DNA of 24,404 nt. Source: an uncultured Lachnospiraceae bacterium. GTDB lineage: Bacteria > Bacillota > Clostridia > Lachnospirales > Lachnospiraceae. This document shows, piece by piece, positions 1 to 7,210 of the stretch. The notes beneath the pieces were generated by a model. That model made no database searches, had not been told where the DNA came from, and worked only from the letters and a program-made list of their open reading frames with translations. The translations under genes were made by a program, and so were the position numbers. The stretch is from contig CAJTUC010000048.1 of NCBI GenBank assembly GCA_910579395.1, positions 1 to 24,404 on the forward strand. The letters run 5' to 3'. Position 1 is the first letter of the stretch. Every line of letters begins with the position of its first letter.

Positions 1-6
1 ACCAAG

Positions 7-48
7 AAAACCCCACAAACAGCGTATTTATGCTGGGCGTGAGGTTTT
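7..48. terminator. probable intrinsic terminator, possibly bidirectional
   Basis: Inverted repeat AAAACCCCAC (7-16) with GTGAGGTTTT (39-48), enclosing a smaller CAGC/GCTG stem. The single mismatch on the plus strand becomes a G-U pair on the minus strand. T-rich runs follow on the plus strand (TTTTTACCTTTTTT) and a shorter one on the minus strand. It probably ends a gene lying left of the window. Confidence 0.5.
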
Positions 49-150
49 TACCTTTTTTCAACTGTCAAAAATGGGATCATACAATATTTACCACGGAAAA
101 TCAACATTTTTTTAAAGAAATATAGAAGTTATGGTAACAATATTCCGCCC

Positions 151-186
151 AAAAAGAAAGGCAGAAGCCACGTTCCGGCTCCTGCC
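151..186 (-). terminator. intrinsic terminator of the DUF5722 gene
   Basis: Read on the minus strand, a 10-bp stem with one mismatch (arms 177-186 and 160-169, loop 170-176) is followed by TTTCTTTTT. It lies about 35 bp beyond the stop codon of the DUF5722 gene. The rest of positions 1-221 shows no gene. Confidence 0.7.
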
Positions 187-221
187 CGCATTTTATAAAT
201 ATCCCAAAAACTTCCGTTCTG

Positions 222-1865
222 TTACTGTACTACGCCTGTTCCGCTTCTGGTCCACATAATATTCTGACTGATCATTTCATCAATATCCATTCCAATGATC
301 TCGGACGCCCTTGCCTTCGCCGCAGCCTCATTCGCTGTGCCGAGGTTCTTGTAAATCTCATAAGACGGTTTTTTGTTTCCGTTCAGGTCGAAAAGACCAA
401 GCGCAAGATGACTTTCCATTTCGCTCGCTTCATCGGTCTGTCTGAACAGGATAAAGGAATCGATTTCCGGGAACGATGCTGCTTTTAAGTAACCATAAAC
501 GATAGAGGCCTCCTGCTGTTCGTTTCCGAAACTGGAAGTATATCCGATTTCCGCAAGGGAAATACTTCTCACCTCTCCCGCCGGATTCAGGAAACTGCTC
601 TGGTGCATATAATCGATCAGAATACCAAGATTCTGCATTGTAATATAAGGCGACGTAATGCTGTTCTGTACCCACACTGCAGGACCGTTCCAGGCATAAG
701 GATCATACAGAGGCGAGTTATAAGGATGGAAGGAAAGTCCCCAGTCTATATTGCCTTCCCGCATCATATAATAATTAAATCTGTCCAGATAATCTTTGGA
801 CAAAAAGCTTCCGGGATTGGATTTCCGGTTCCATTCCTGGTCGATGGAATTATAAATCCGTACATTTGCATTCATGCTCTTCATCTCATTATAAATGATA
901 CGGAACGCTTTCACATAAATACCGACATTATAATCCAGCGAATCAGAATTCGTATACCACCATGAAGTCCTCGCATTGACTTCATTTCCCAAAATCCAGT
1001 TATCAACCTGCCCGCAGCCAAACTTACCTGAATAACGCTGTGCCAGAAAAGCGCCGACAGCCTTCAGATGACCAACACCCGCTTCATCTTCCACATTCAA
1101 TGCATATCCCGGACATTCCGCCCCAACAGCCTTCGGATGAACCATATCCTGTGAAAAAGGACTTTCTCCGCGGTTCAGAAGTACAATATTGACCTGTACG
1201 CCATAATTGTTAAAGCTTTTGAACATAGAATCAAATTTACTGATCATTCCGCCATTAAAATAATAGGTCTTCCCATTATATGTAAACGGAATTGCACCCG
1301 GCTCCGACTCCGCAGAACAGATATCATCGACTGCCATATTATACACAACCTGTTTGATGCCAAGCTCCTGCACTTCTTCTTTGGAAGACTTCGTTAAATC
1401 AGGCAGGATTCCCTTGATGCCGTTATCCATACGCGCTGCCGTATAAGCCGCAATTGCTTCCGGGTTCGTAATATAATGCTCGTCGCTCACCTGAATCATC
1501 TGTCCATTCTGTTTCACCGCAATAATGAACTTACGACTCAGATTTGATTCCGCAGTATTATAATTCAGCGGAAAACTGATTGAAACGGAAGTTCCTGCAT
1601 CTGCTGTTGCAACAATACTCCCTGTCGTTCCATCCTGAAAGACTTCATCCGCATAAACATAGAATTTGCCGTCATCGCTTGCCGGAACACTGCCTGTACT
1701 GAGTTTGCAGACGACATCCGTTCCGGAAATCAGACAGGAATCAATCGATACGGAACGTCCCGCAGCCTCAACATACTGCTGTCCGCTGTCACCAACACAT
1801 ACGCCGCCCACAACCAACAGGAGCGCCGCTATCACCGCTGTCAAAAGTCTTCTTCTGTTACTCAT
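222..1865 (-). CDS. secreted DUF5722 family protein, GH-A-like fold
   Basis: This 547-aa protein is probably exported and acts outside the membrane, perhaps on a glycan; no substrate can be named. The start at 1865 is chosen because an upstream in-frame ATG at 1877 itself contains the GGAGG that serves as ribosome binding site for the 1865 ATG. Residues 1-38 form a signal peptide (NRRR, hydrophobic stretch, AAG cleavage-like site). A beta-rich segment (about 40-135) precedes a barrel-like domain (about 148-510). In that domain WILGNEVN (Glu295) and SLAEIGY (Glu439) resemble the acid/base and nucleophile strands of clan GH-A glycosidases, and FHPYN lies between them. The match to DUF5722 is from recalled family features; catalysis is inference. 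It is a single gene with its own promoter and terminator, near a recombinase, so it could be element cargo or resident. Confidence 0.78.
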   Translation of the reverse strand: MSNRRRLLTAVIAALLLVVGGVCVGDSGQQYVEAAGRSVSIDSCLISGTDVVCKLSTGSVPASDDGKFYVYADEVFQDGTTGSIVATADAGTSVSISFPLNYNTAESNLSRKFIIAVKQNGQMIQVSDEHYITNPEAIAAYTAARMDNGIKGILPDLTKSSKEEVQELGIKQVVYNMAVDDICSAESEPGAIPFTYNGKTYYFNGGMISKFDSMFKSFNNYGVQVNIVLLNRGESPFSQDMVHPKAVGAECPGYALNVEDEAGVGHLKAVGAFLAQRYSGKFGCGQVDNWILGNEVNARTSWWYTNSDSLDYNVGIYVKAFRIIYNEMKSMNANVRIYNSIDQEWNRKSNPGSFLSKDYLDRFNYYMMREGNIDWGLSFHPYNSPLYDPYAWNGPAVWVQNSITSPYITMQNLGILIDYMHQSSFLNPAGEVRSISLAEIGYTSSFGNEQQEASIVYGYLKAASFPEIDSFILFRQTDEASEMESHLALGLFDLNGNKKPSYEIYKNLGTANEAAAKARASEIIGMDIDEMISQNIMWTRSGTGVVQ

Positions 1866-1923
1866 TTTTTCCTCCATTCCAACGTCTCTCTCAAAGTTCT
1901 TCCTTATATTTTATGTATACCTT

Positions 1924-1952
1924 ATTATAACATACCGCATTTTAAATGTCAT
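1924..1952 (-). promoter_or_regulatory. sigma-A promoter of the DUF5722 gene
   Basis: Minus-strand ATGACA (1952-1947), 17-bp spacer, then TATAAT (1929-1924), with TG one base before the -10 (extended -10). It lies about 58 bp upstream of the chosen start. The stretch 1866-2046 holds this promoter and otherwise no gene I can support. Confidence 0.75.
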
Positions 1953-2046
1953 TACCGCCTTTCAAAAAATTGAACGATGAAAAAGAATATACCGGCCTTT
2001 CCCGCAATACGATAAATAGAAAGACTTCATTCCAGGGAAAAGAAAT

Positions 2047-2256
2047 ATGTCGACCAGAAAAAACCGCACGAAAGAAATCCACCGGGAAATCGATTATGGC
2101 CCTGATAAAATCCACCTTATTCTGCAATTTCCTTCCGGACAGTTTCCAGCTGACCAGTTTCCGCCAACTGCCTCTCTCCCTCCCCCAGAAGACGCCCTTC
2201 GGCGGGAAATCCGGGCAATCCTGAGCCGGGAATTATCCGGAAAGGCTTTCCCATGA
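2047..2256 (+). CDS. small ORF coupled to the recombinase
   Basis: A 69-aa ORF that ends in an ATGA overlap with the recombinase start codon, so the two are probably translationally coupled. A weak AGGGAA lies about 8 bases before its ATG. The product has a basic N-terminus (MSTRKNRTK), a middle segment IHLILQFPSGQFP, and a charged helix-like C-terminus (RREIRAILSREL). I do not recognise a family. The coupling and absence of any other upstream gene suggest an accessory or leader protein of the recombinase, or the remnant of a longer gene. It could also be non-coding sequence that happens to be open. Confidence 0.42.
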   Translation: MSTRKNRTKEIHREIDYGPDKIHLILQFPSGQFPADQFPPTASLPPPEDALRREIRAILSRELSGKAFP

Positions 2257-3905
2257 AAAGGGTGCGCATTCTGCTGAGGGTCAGTTCGAATCAGCAGCTG
2301 GAAGCCGACGGAGATTTATCCGTACAGCGCCAGCTCGTTCAGGACTACATACAACAGCATGAAGACTGGCGGTTAGATAATAAGGAATATTTTGAAGGAA
2401 GCAGCAGCGGCTATAAAAATACAGTTGACAAAAGAGATATCTTACAGGAAGCGCTGGCAGACGCCAAAAAAGGCGAATATGACATTCTGGCCGCTTATAA
2501 GGATGACCGGATTGGCCGACGCATGTGGGAAATTGGTGCGTATGTCATGACGCTGAAAAGCTGCCATGTCGATATCTACACGGTCAAAGACGGCTGTATC
2601 TCCCCGGAAGACACCGATATCATGGGACAGATGATGCTTGCACTGCGCTATGGAAATGCACAGAAAAGCAGCTCTGATACAGGAATGCGGGTAAAAGATA
2701 CCGCCGAAAAACTGGTCAGAAAAGGAAAATTCATGGGCGGCGCCGCACCTTACGGCTACCGGCTGATCTTTTCCGGAGAACTGAGTAAGCACGGGCGGGC
2801 GCTCCACCGATTGGAAATCGTTCCTGAACAAGCGGAATTCGTCAGGAAAATTTATGACCTTTCCTTCTATCAGGAATTTGGCTCCATGAAAATCGCAAAG
2901 ACTTTGAATGCAAATGAATATGCAAAAAAGATGGCTCCCGGCGGCGAATGGAAATGCGGCACGATCGCCGGCATTCTGACCAATCCCGTTTATGCCGGCT
3001 ATCCCGCCTACAAGCGCCGGGAGCGAATCGGCGGAACATATCACAGACAGGCTCAGGATGCCTGGGTCATGGCCGAAAAGCCTGAACCCGGCATCCGTAT
3101 CATCGACGACACCCTCTGGAATCTGGTACAGGAAAAAAGAAAAGAACGGGCCGCCAGATATCATCCGGCTGGGACAGCCCGTGAAAAGGACCAGAAACCC
3201 CCTGTCATCTCCAGAAATGACGGCATCCTTTCCCTGCGCGATATACTCTACTGCGGCTGCTGCGGCAGAAAGATGGCGAACGGAACACGTTATAGCTACT
3301 GGACTCTTCAAAGCACCGGGGAAAAGCGAAGCAGAAAAATCCCACTCTACCGCTGCCCATCGGCCCATAACGGTATCCCCCACAACGAAAGCGCACAGTT
3401 CCAGGCAGATGTACTGGAAACGGCGGTCTTCCGCTGTCTTGCAGATTACATTGGCTGGCTGCTAAAAGAAGACGATCTCACCGTTATCCACAAAGAAAAC
3501 CTCTCTTTACAAAAAAAAGCGCTGGAAGCGGAGCAAAAACACCTACAAAAGGAACTTGTCAAGATCACACAGGATATCCGCATCATGCAGGAGCACATAC
3601 CGGATGCCATGTCCGGCACTTACCCATTTTCCGTCACGGAACTTGCGGACGTCATCAGGCGGCATATGGAAAAAAAAGACCTTCTGGAAAAAGAATGGGA
3701 CACAAAAAATGATGCGCTAAAAAAGTTTGATGCCGAAACAACTGCCCATGTCCTGCTCCCACAGGAAGAAAACCGCCCACCGCTCACATGGGTACAGGTC
3801 TTTGAAGGCGCCGCCGCCGAAACAAAGCGTGTAATCGTAAACAGGCTTCTCGAACGGATTGAAATATCAAAAGAACAGCTCATAATACGTTTTCGGAACA
3901 GCTGA
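2253..3905 (+). CDS. large serine recombinase (site-specific integrase)
   Basis: This 550-aa enzyme cuts and rejoins DNA at attachment sites to integrate or excise a mobile element. The resolvase domain (1-150) has the catalytic serine in RVSSNQQ (Ser11) and the arginine motif DDRIGRR (84-90). The recombinase domain (about 160-300) opens with GGAAPYGYRL. A zinc-ribbon region begins LYCGCCGRKM (332-341); its second half, YRCPSAHNG, has one Cys plus histidines where two Cys are usual. A coiled coil (about 415-490) follows, as in phage-type large serine integrases. Length is at the short end of that family. The gene starts by ATGA overlap with a 69-aa ORF and stops 31 bp from the broken end of a sporulation gene, a typical position for an integrase at an element end. 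No other phage or conjugation gene is visible in the window, so cargo and boundaries are unknown. Confidence 0.95.
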   Translation: MKRVRILLRVSSNQQLEADGDLSVQRQLVQDYIQQHEDWRLDNKEYFEGSSSGYKNTVDKRDILQEALADAKKGEYDILAAYKDDRIGRRMWEIGAYVMTLKSCHVDIYTVKDGCISPEDTDIMGQMMLALRYGNAQKSSSDTGMRVKDTAEKLVRKGKFMGGAAPYGYRLIFSGELSKHGRALHRLEIVPEQAEFVRKIYDLSFYQEFGSMKIAKTLNANEYAKKMAPGGEWKCGTIAGILTNPVYAGYPAYKRRERIGGTYHRQAQDAWVMAEKPEPGIRIIDDTLWNLVQEKRKERAARYHPAGTAREKDQKPPVISRNDGILSLRDILYCGCCGRKMANGTRYSYWTLQSTGEKRSRKIPLYRCPSAHNGIPHNESAQFQADVLETAVFRCLADYIGWLLKEDDLTVIHKENLSLQKKALEAEQKHLQKELVKITQDIRIMQEHIPDAMSGTYPFSVTELADVIRRHMEKKDLLEKEWDTKNDALKKFDAETTAHVLLPQEENRPPLTWVQVFEGAAAETKRVIVNRLLERIEISKEQLIIRFRNS

Positions 3906-3917
3906 CCACTTATACCC

Positions 3918-3960
3918 CGAATCAGCATCGGTTCCGCTACCACTCCGTATATACTCTGTT
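3918..3960. other. candidate attachment-site junction of the recombinase element
   Basis: The SpoIID-like reading frame stops here on the minus strand at TGG-TAG-CGG-AAC. From memory, related proteins continue Trp-Tyr-Arg-Asn, so one base change separates the stop from the expected frame; identity with the family then appears to fade. Large serine recombinases commonly leave such junctions beside their own gene. I found no matching second att half elsewhere in the window, so the exact crossover is a guess. Confidence 0.35.
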
Positions 3961-4623
3961 CAGCGTAAAGGACAGAATCGCCAGAATATTCGCATAAATG
4001 CTGCTTTCCGGCCAGGTTGCATAAATTTCGGAAGAAGCTACATTTTTGATATAATCTTTGTATTTTACATAATAGTTTGGCGCACTGCTGTCGTTCGGAA
4101 CACCATCGTGAACGACGACATACTCCGGCACAACAATCCTGCTCAAAACAATCTCACCGGTCTCATCCATCGGTTTGATTTCCTCTTCCGGAATTTTCGG
4201 CGGGTATTCCCCATACAATGTATGGTCCGGAATCACGAGAACATCTTCCGGCTCATTTGCAGTCTCCGTCGGCGTCATCCGGATATTCTGCACGGCGGTC
4301 ACATCCGGCAGCACTTCCACGCCGGAAATCATGACCGGCTCGTATCCGGGTGCTTCTACGGTCACATTGTACTCCGTATAAGGCATTGGGGATTCCGGCG
4401 TCAGGCTGTAAGAAAGGGGCGGTGCGGAGAGCTGTACCGCCTCTGTCTGCCCGGATATATCTGTCTCCAGTTTCTCCACTTCTGTCTCGGGTGTTCTTGT
4501 ATAGGCAATGGAAATCACGGCGTTCTGAATCGGAATCAATCCGATGTCTGAGGTCACATTAATCTGCAGTCCGCCGGTCTGCTCCCCTTCCCCTTGCGCC
4601 ATTTTAAACGTTTTCCCGTTCAT
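3937..4623 (-). pseudogene. SpoIID-like sporulation protein, 3' truncated
   Basis: The 228-aa open part starts at MNGKTFKM (weak AGGTAAC upstream; an internal Met at residue 8 is an alternative). Residues about 18-117 look like a carboxypeptidase-regulatory-type beta-sandwich (GLQINVTS to VQNIRMTP). Residues 168-228 resemble the SpoIID core that cleaves or binds spore peptidoglycan: KDYIKNVASSEIYATWPESS and then a helix resembling the SpoIID segment after its catalytic Glu (here Glu199). The protein stops at LNRVYTEW inside that domain, whereas relatives I recall go on for 200 or more residues. The missing part is not found in the window. The break lies 31 bp from the recombinase stop codon, so disruption by integration is the simplest reading. 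No signal peptide is visible. If the element excises during sporulation the gene could be restored, as in skin-type systems; that is speculation. Confidence 0.72.
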
Positions 4624-4658
4624 ATAGTTACCTGCTTTAACCTTATTATCTTTCTAAT

Positions 4659-4686
4659 TATCATATGCTGGTTTTGGCATATTGAC
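4659..4686 (-). promoter_or_regulatory. possible sporulation-type promoter of the SpoIID-like gene
   Basis: Minus-strand GTCAAT (4686-4681), 13 bp, then CATATGATA (4667-4659), 35 bp upstream of the ATG. The same two boxes with the same spacing precede ytaF. CATANNNTA resembles mother-cell sigma factor -10 elements, but the upstream box does not match a sigma-E or sigma-K -35 consensus at the textbook spacing. Confidence 0.38.
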
Positions 4687-4721
4687 AAAAAAGCCCTGCG
4701 GCTCATGCAGCAGGCCGCAGG
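4687..4721 (-). terminator. intrinsic terminator of htpG
   Basis: On the minus strand CCTGCGGC (4721-4714) pairs with GCCGCAGG (4702-4695), followed after GC by six T (4692-4687). It lies 110 bp beyond the htpG stop, separated from it by a 17-bp tandem repeat. Confidence 0.85.
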
Positions 4722-4768
4722 ACTTCTTCCCTTATATCATTTTCTTATGCACTTCTTTACTATATACG

Positions 4769-4830
4769 TTTCTTACTCAATTATGTTTCTTACTCAATTA
4801 TGCTTCTTACTCAATTATGCTTCTTACTCA
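4769..4830. repeat. 17-bp tandem repeat, about 3.6 units
   Basis: Units YTTCTTACTCAATTATG at 4769-4785, 4786-4802 and 4803-4819 differ only in the first base. An 11-base partial unit follows at 4820-4830, ending one base before the htpG stop codon (4832-4834). It lies in the 3' untranslated region before the terminator. Confidence 0.9.
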
Positions 4831-4831
4831 C

Positions 4832-7003
4832 TCACGCTTTCGTAAGGAGCATCATGATCTCATTGCTTCTTGCAACAAATTTCGTCATCGCTTCCGGTTC
4901 AAGCGGTGCGTGCTGCAGCAGGGCGAGGTCATAAAGCTGCTCGCAGATCGTCTTGACATTTTCACCGTCTTTATGCTCGAGCACATACTGTACCAGCGGG
5001 TGATTTGCATTCAGAATCAATGTTTCACCCTCTTTGCCGCCGAACATTCCGGCATCCATCCCCGGCATGGAGTACATCTTCATCATATCCTGCATTCTTC
5101 TGCTCTCTTCGGATAAGGTTATCATGGAAGAAATCTTCTTATTTTTCAATTTCTCGACTTTGACGGTAATGGAATCTTTCTTCAATACCTTCTTCATGAT
5201 GCCGGCAATTTCTTCCGCCTGCTCTTCCATTTCCTTCTCTGCTTTCTTGGAAGTTTTCGCCTTAAAGGTATCGGTCAGGTCCGCATCGATCCTCTGGAAC
5301 TTAATTCCCTCATTCTTCGCCTCCAGCTGGGATACGAAAGGCTGGTCGATATTGTGTGTCAGGATAACGGCATCCATCTTGGCAGCCTTGAACATATTGA
5401 TATACTGACTCTGCTGCTTCTCGTCCGTCACATAATAGATGACCTTCTCTTTCTTTTCATCATCAGCATCTTCCTCATCATCGGCATCTTCTGTGTCTTC
5501 GTCCACGACCTCCGCTTCGACCTTTTCGCCGTTCTCATCGACCGCATCTGCTTTCCCGGCATTTTCGTCAACGCCTTCCGCCTCTGCCTTCTCACCGTTC
5601 TCCTCTACAACTTCGGCCTCTACTTTATTGCCGTTCTCGTCCGTTGCGGATGCTTCCGTTTCATCCGGGTCGGTCTTGCCGACTTCCAGACATTCGGGAA
5701 GGGTCAGATAATTGCCGTCCAGATTCTTGAACAGAATATAATCCGTCATTTTCTCGCAGAACTTATCGTCTTTCAGACAGCCGAATTTGATGAACGGGCT
5801 GATATCATCCCAGTATTTCTCATATTCTTCCTTTTCGGTCTTGCACATACCGGAAAGCTTGTCTGCAACTTTCTTCGTAATATATTCATTGATCTTATTG
5901 ACAAATCCGTCATTCTGCAAAGCGCTTCTGGATACGTTGAGCGGCAGGTCTGGACAATCGATGACACCTTTTAACAGCATCAGGAATTCCGGAATGACTT
6001 CCTTGATATTATCCGCAATGAACACCTGATTGTTGTACAGCTTGATCGTTCCCTCGATGGACTCATACTCCATATTGATCTTCGGGAAATACAAAATTCC
6101 TTTCAGATTAAAAGGATAATCCATATTCAGATGAATCCAGAACAAAGGCTCCTTATAATCCTGGAAGACCTTCCGGTAAAATTCCAGATATTCTTCTTTC
6201 GTGCAGTCGTTCGGATGTTTGCTCCAGAGCGGCTGCGTCTCATTCAGAAGTTCCGGACGCTTCTTTATCTTTAACTTCTGCTCGTCCTCTTCTTTTTCTT
6301 TCTTGATCTCTTCTACGACAACATCCGTATCCAGTTTCTCGGCTTCCGTGATCGTCTGGGTATCCGTCGTATTGGCTTTAGACAGATAGATTTCAATCGG
6401 CATGAAAGAGCAGTATTTCTTAATGACCTCACGCGCCTTATATTCATTACAGAATTCCAGACAGTCTTCGTTCAGGAAAAGGGTGATCTCCGTTCCGACT
6501 TCACTCCTTGTTCCCTCTTCCATATCGAACTCCGTGCCGCCGTCGCATTCCCAATGTACAGCTGCCGCGCCGTCCTGATAAGAAAGACTGTCAATATGCA
6601 CCTCATCCGCAACCATGAACGCGGAATAAAATCCCAGACCGAAATGACCGATGATCTGATCTTCATTCGTCTTATCTTTATATTTCTCAATGAACTCCGT
6701 CGCTCCCGAAAAGGCAATCTGATTGATGTATTCTTCTACCTCATCAGCGGTCATTCCGAGTCCGTTATCGATAAATTTCAACGTCTTTTCTTCCGGATTC
6801 ACGATGACCTGAATTTTGGCCTTATAACCGTCAGGCAAGGCATATTCGCCCATCATATCCAGCTTCTTCAATTTCGTCACCGCATCGCAACCGTTGGAGA
6901 TCAGTTCGCGGAAGAAAATATCGTGGTCCGAATACAACCACTTCTTGATGATTGGAAAAATATTATCGCTGTTGATCGATAAACTACCATGTTTTGCTGC
7001 CAT
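4832..7003 (-). CDS. htpG: molecular chaperone HtpG (Hsp90)
   Basis: ATP-driven cytosolic Hsp90 chaperone that binds and remodels client proteins as a dimer. The N-terminal ATPase shows the catalytic Glu in RELISNGCDAV (Glu33), DNGLGMT (79-85) and the lid segment GHFGLGFYSAF (119-129). The middle domain carries NVSRSALQ with the ATP-contacting Arg359, and the C-terminal dimerisation region (about 590-723) is complete. At 723 aa it is about 100 residues longer than E. coli HtpG. Much of the excess is an acidic insert (about 444-519) made of four degenerate 12-residue repeats like DENGEKVEAEVV followed by a run of Asp/Glu. It joins LPECLEV to VIYYVTDE, two normal middle-domain segments. The start has GAAAGGA about 10 bases upstream. 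It is transcribed alone, with its own promoter, terminator and a CIRCE operator, so HrcA-dependent heat control is likely. Confidence 0.98.
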   Translation of the reverse strand: MAAKHGSLSINSDNIFPIIKKWLYSDHDIFFRELISNGCDAVTKLKKLDMMGEYALPDGYKAKIQVIVNPEEKTLKFIDNGLGMTADEVEEYINQIAFSGATEFIEKYKDKTNEDQIIGHFGLGFYSAFMVADEVHIDSLSYQDGAAAVHWECDGGTEFDMEEGTRSEVGTEITLFLNEDCLEFCNEYKAREVIKKYCSFMPIEIYLSKANTTDTQTITEAEKLDTDVVVEEIKKEKEEDEQKLKIKKRPELLNETQPLWSKHPNDCTKEEYLEFYRKVFQDYKEPLFWIHLNMDYPFNLKGILYFPKINMEYESIEGTIKLYNNQVFIADNIKEVIPEFLMLLKGVIDCPDLPLNVSRSALQNDGFVNKINEYITKKVADKLSGMCKTEKEEYEKYWDDISPFIKFGCLKDDKFCEKMTDYILFKNLDGNYLTLPECLEVGKTDPDETEASATDENGNKVEAEVVEENGEKAEAEGVDENAGKADAVDENGEKVEAEVVDEDTEDADDEEDADDEKKEKVIYYVTDEKQQSQYINMFKAAKMDAVILTHNIDQPFVSQLEAKNEGIKFQRIDADLTDTFKAKTSKKAEKEMEEQAEEIAGIMKKVLKKDSITVKVEKLKNKKISSMITLSEESRRMQDMMKMYSMPGMDAGMFGGKEGETLILNANHPLVQYVLEHKDGENVKTICEQLYDLALLQHAPLEPEAMTKFVARSNEIMMLLTKA
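5447..5674 (-). repeat. in-frame repeat tract encoding the HtpG acidic insert
   Basis: Encodes HtpG residues about 444-519: four degenerate 36-bp units (DENGNKVEAEVV, EENGEKAEAEGV, a shortened DENAGKADAV, DENGEKVEAEVV), then an Asp/Glu-rich run. The protein repeats are clearer than the DNA repeats, so the expansion is not recent. The opposite strand reads as a Ser-rich frame and is not a gene. Confidence 0.8.
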
Positions 7004-7074
7004 TTTACCACATTCCTTTCTCTCTTTAATCTAATTCCTGATATATCTCTGTTTTATCCTTTTTTCTAAAGAAC

Positions 7075-7103
7075 AGTTTAATGCGCCCCCGCACAAAAGT
7101 CAA
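7075..7103 (-). promoter_or_regulatory. htpG: sigma-A promoter of htpG
   Basis: Minus-strand TTGACT (7103-7098), exactly 17 bp, TAAACT (7080-7075). It gives a leader of about 65 bases to the htpG start. The CIRCE element lies 7 bp upstream of the -35. Confidence 0.7.
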
Positions 7104-7110
7104 GGAAAAA

Positions 7111-7137
7111 TTAGCACTCGACAAGTGCGAGTGCTAA
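7111..7137. promoter_or_regulatory. CIRCE operator (HrcA binding site)
   Basis: TTAGCACTC (7111-7119), 9-bp spacer, GAGTGCTAA (7129-7137): an exact match to the CIRCE consensus recognised by the heat-shock repressor HrcA. The spacer base pairs further (GACAAGTGC). It sits just upstream of the htpG -35 element and downstream of the foldase gene, so htpG is the evident target. Confidence 0.97.
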
Positions 7138-7210
7138 CAATTTATTAAAAACCTACTGTTTTACGAGCTTTCCCAATTTCTAAATTTTTTCTAAACTGCA
7201 TGAATGCTAT

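Noticed and set aside
2442..3383. 313-aa open frame on the minus strand
   Set aside because: It lies wholly antisense to the serine recombinase, has no family-like motifs or ribosome binding site, and follows from the base composition of that gene.
1..3936. Second attachment-site half of the recombinase element
   Set aside because: I looked near 1-220 and 1870-2050 for sequence matching 3918-3960 or for the rest of the SpoIID-like gene and found nothing convincing.
4769..4830. CRISPR-like array
   Set aside because: Units are 17 bp and directly adjacent with no spacers; it is a simple tandem repeat. No cas genes are present.
5439..5711. Ser-rich 90-aa plus-strand ORF
   Set aside because: It is the complement of the acidic Glu/Asp repeat of HtpG; the low-complexity composition is a strand artefact.
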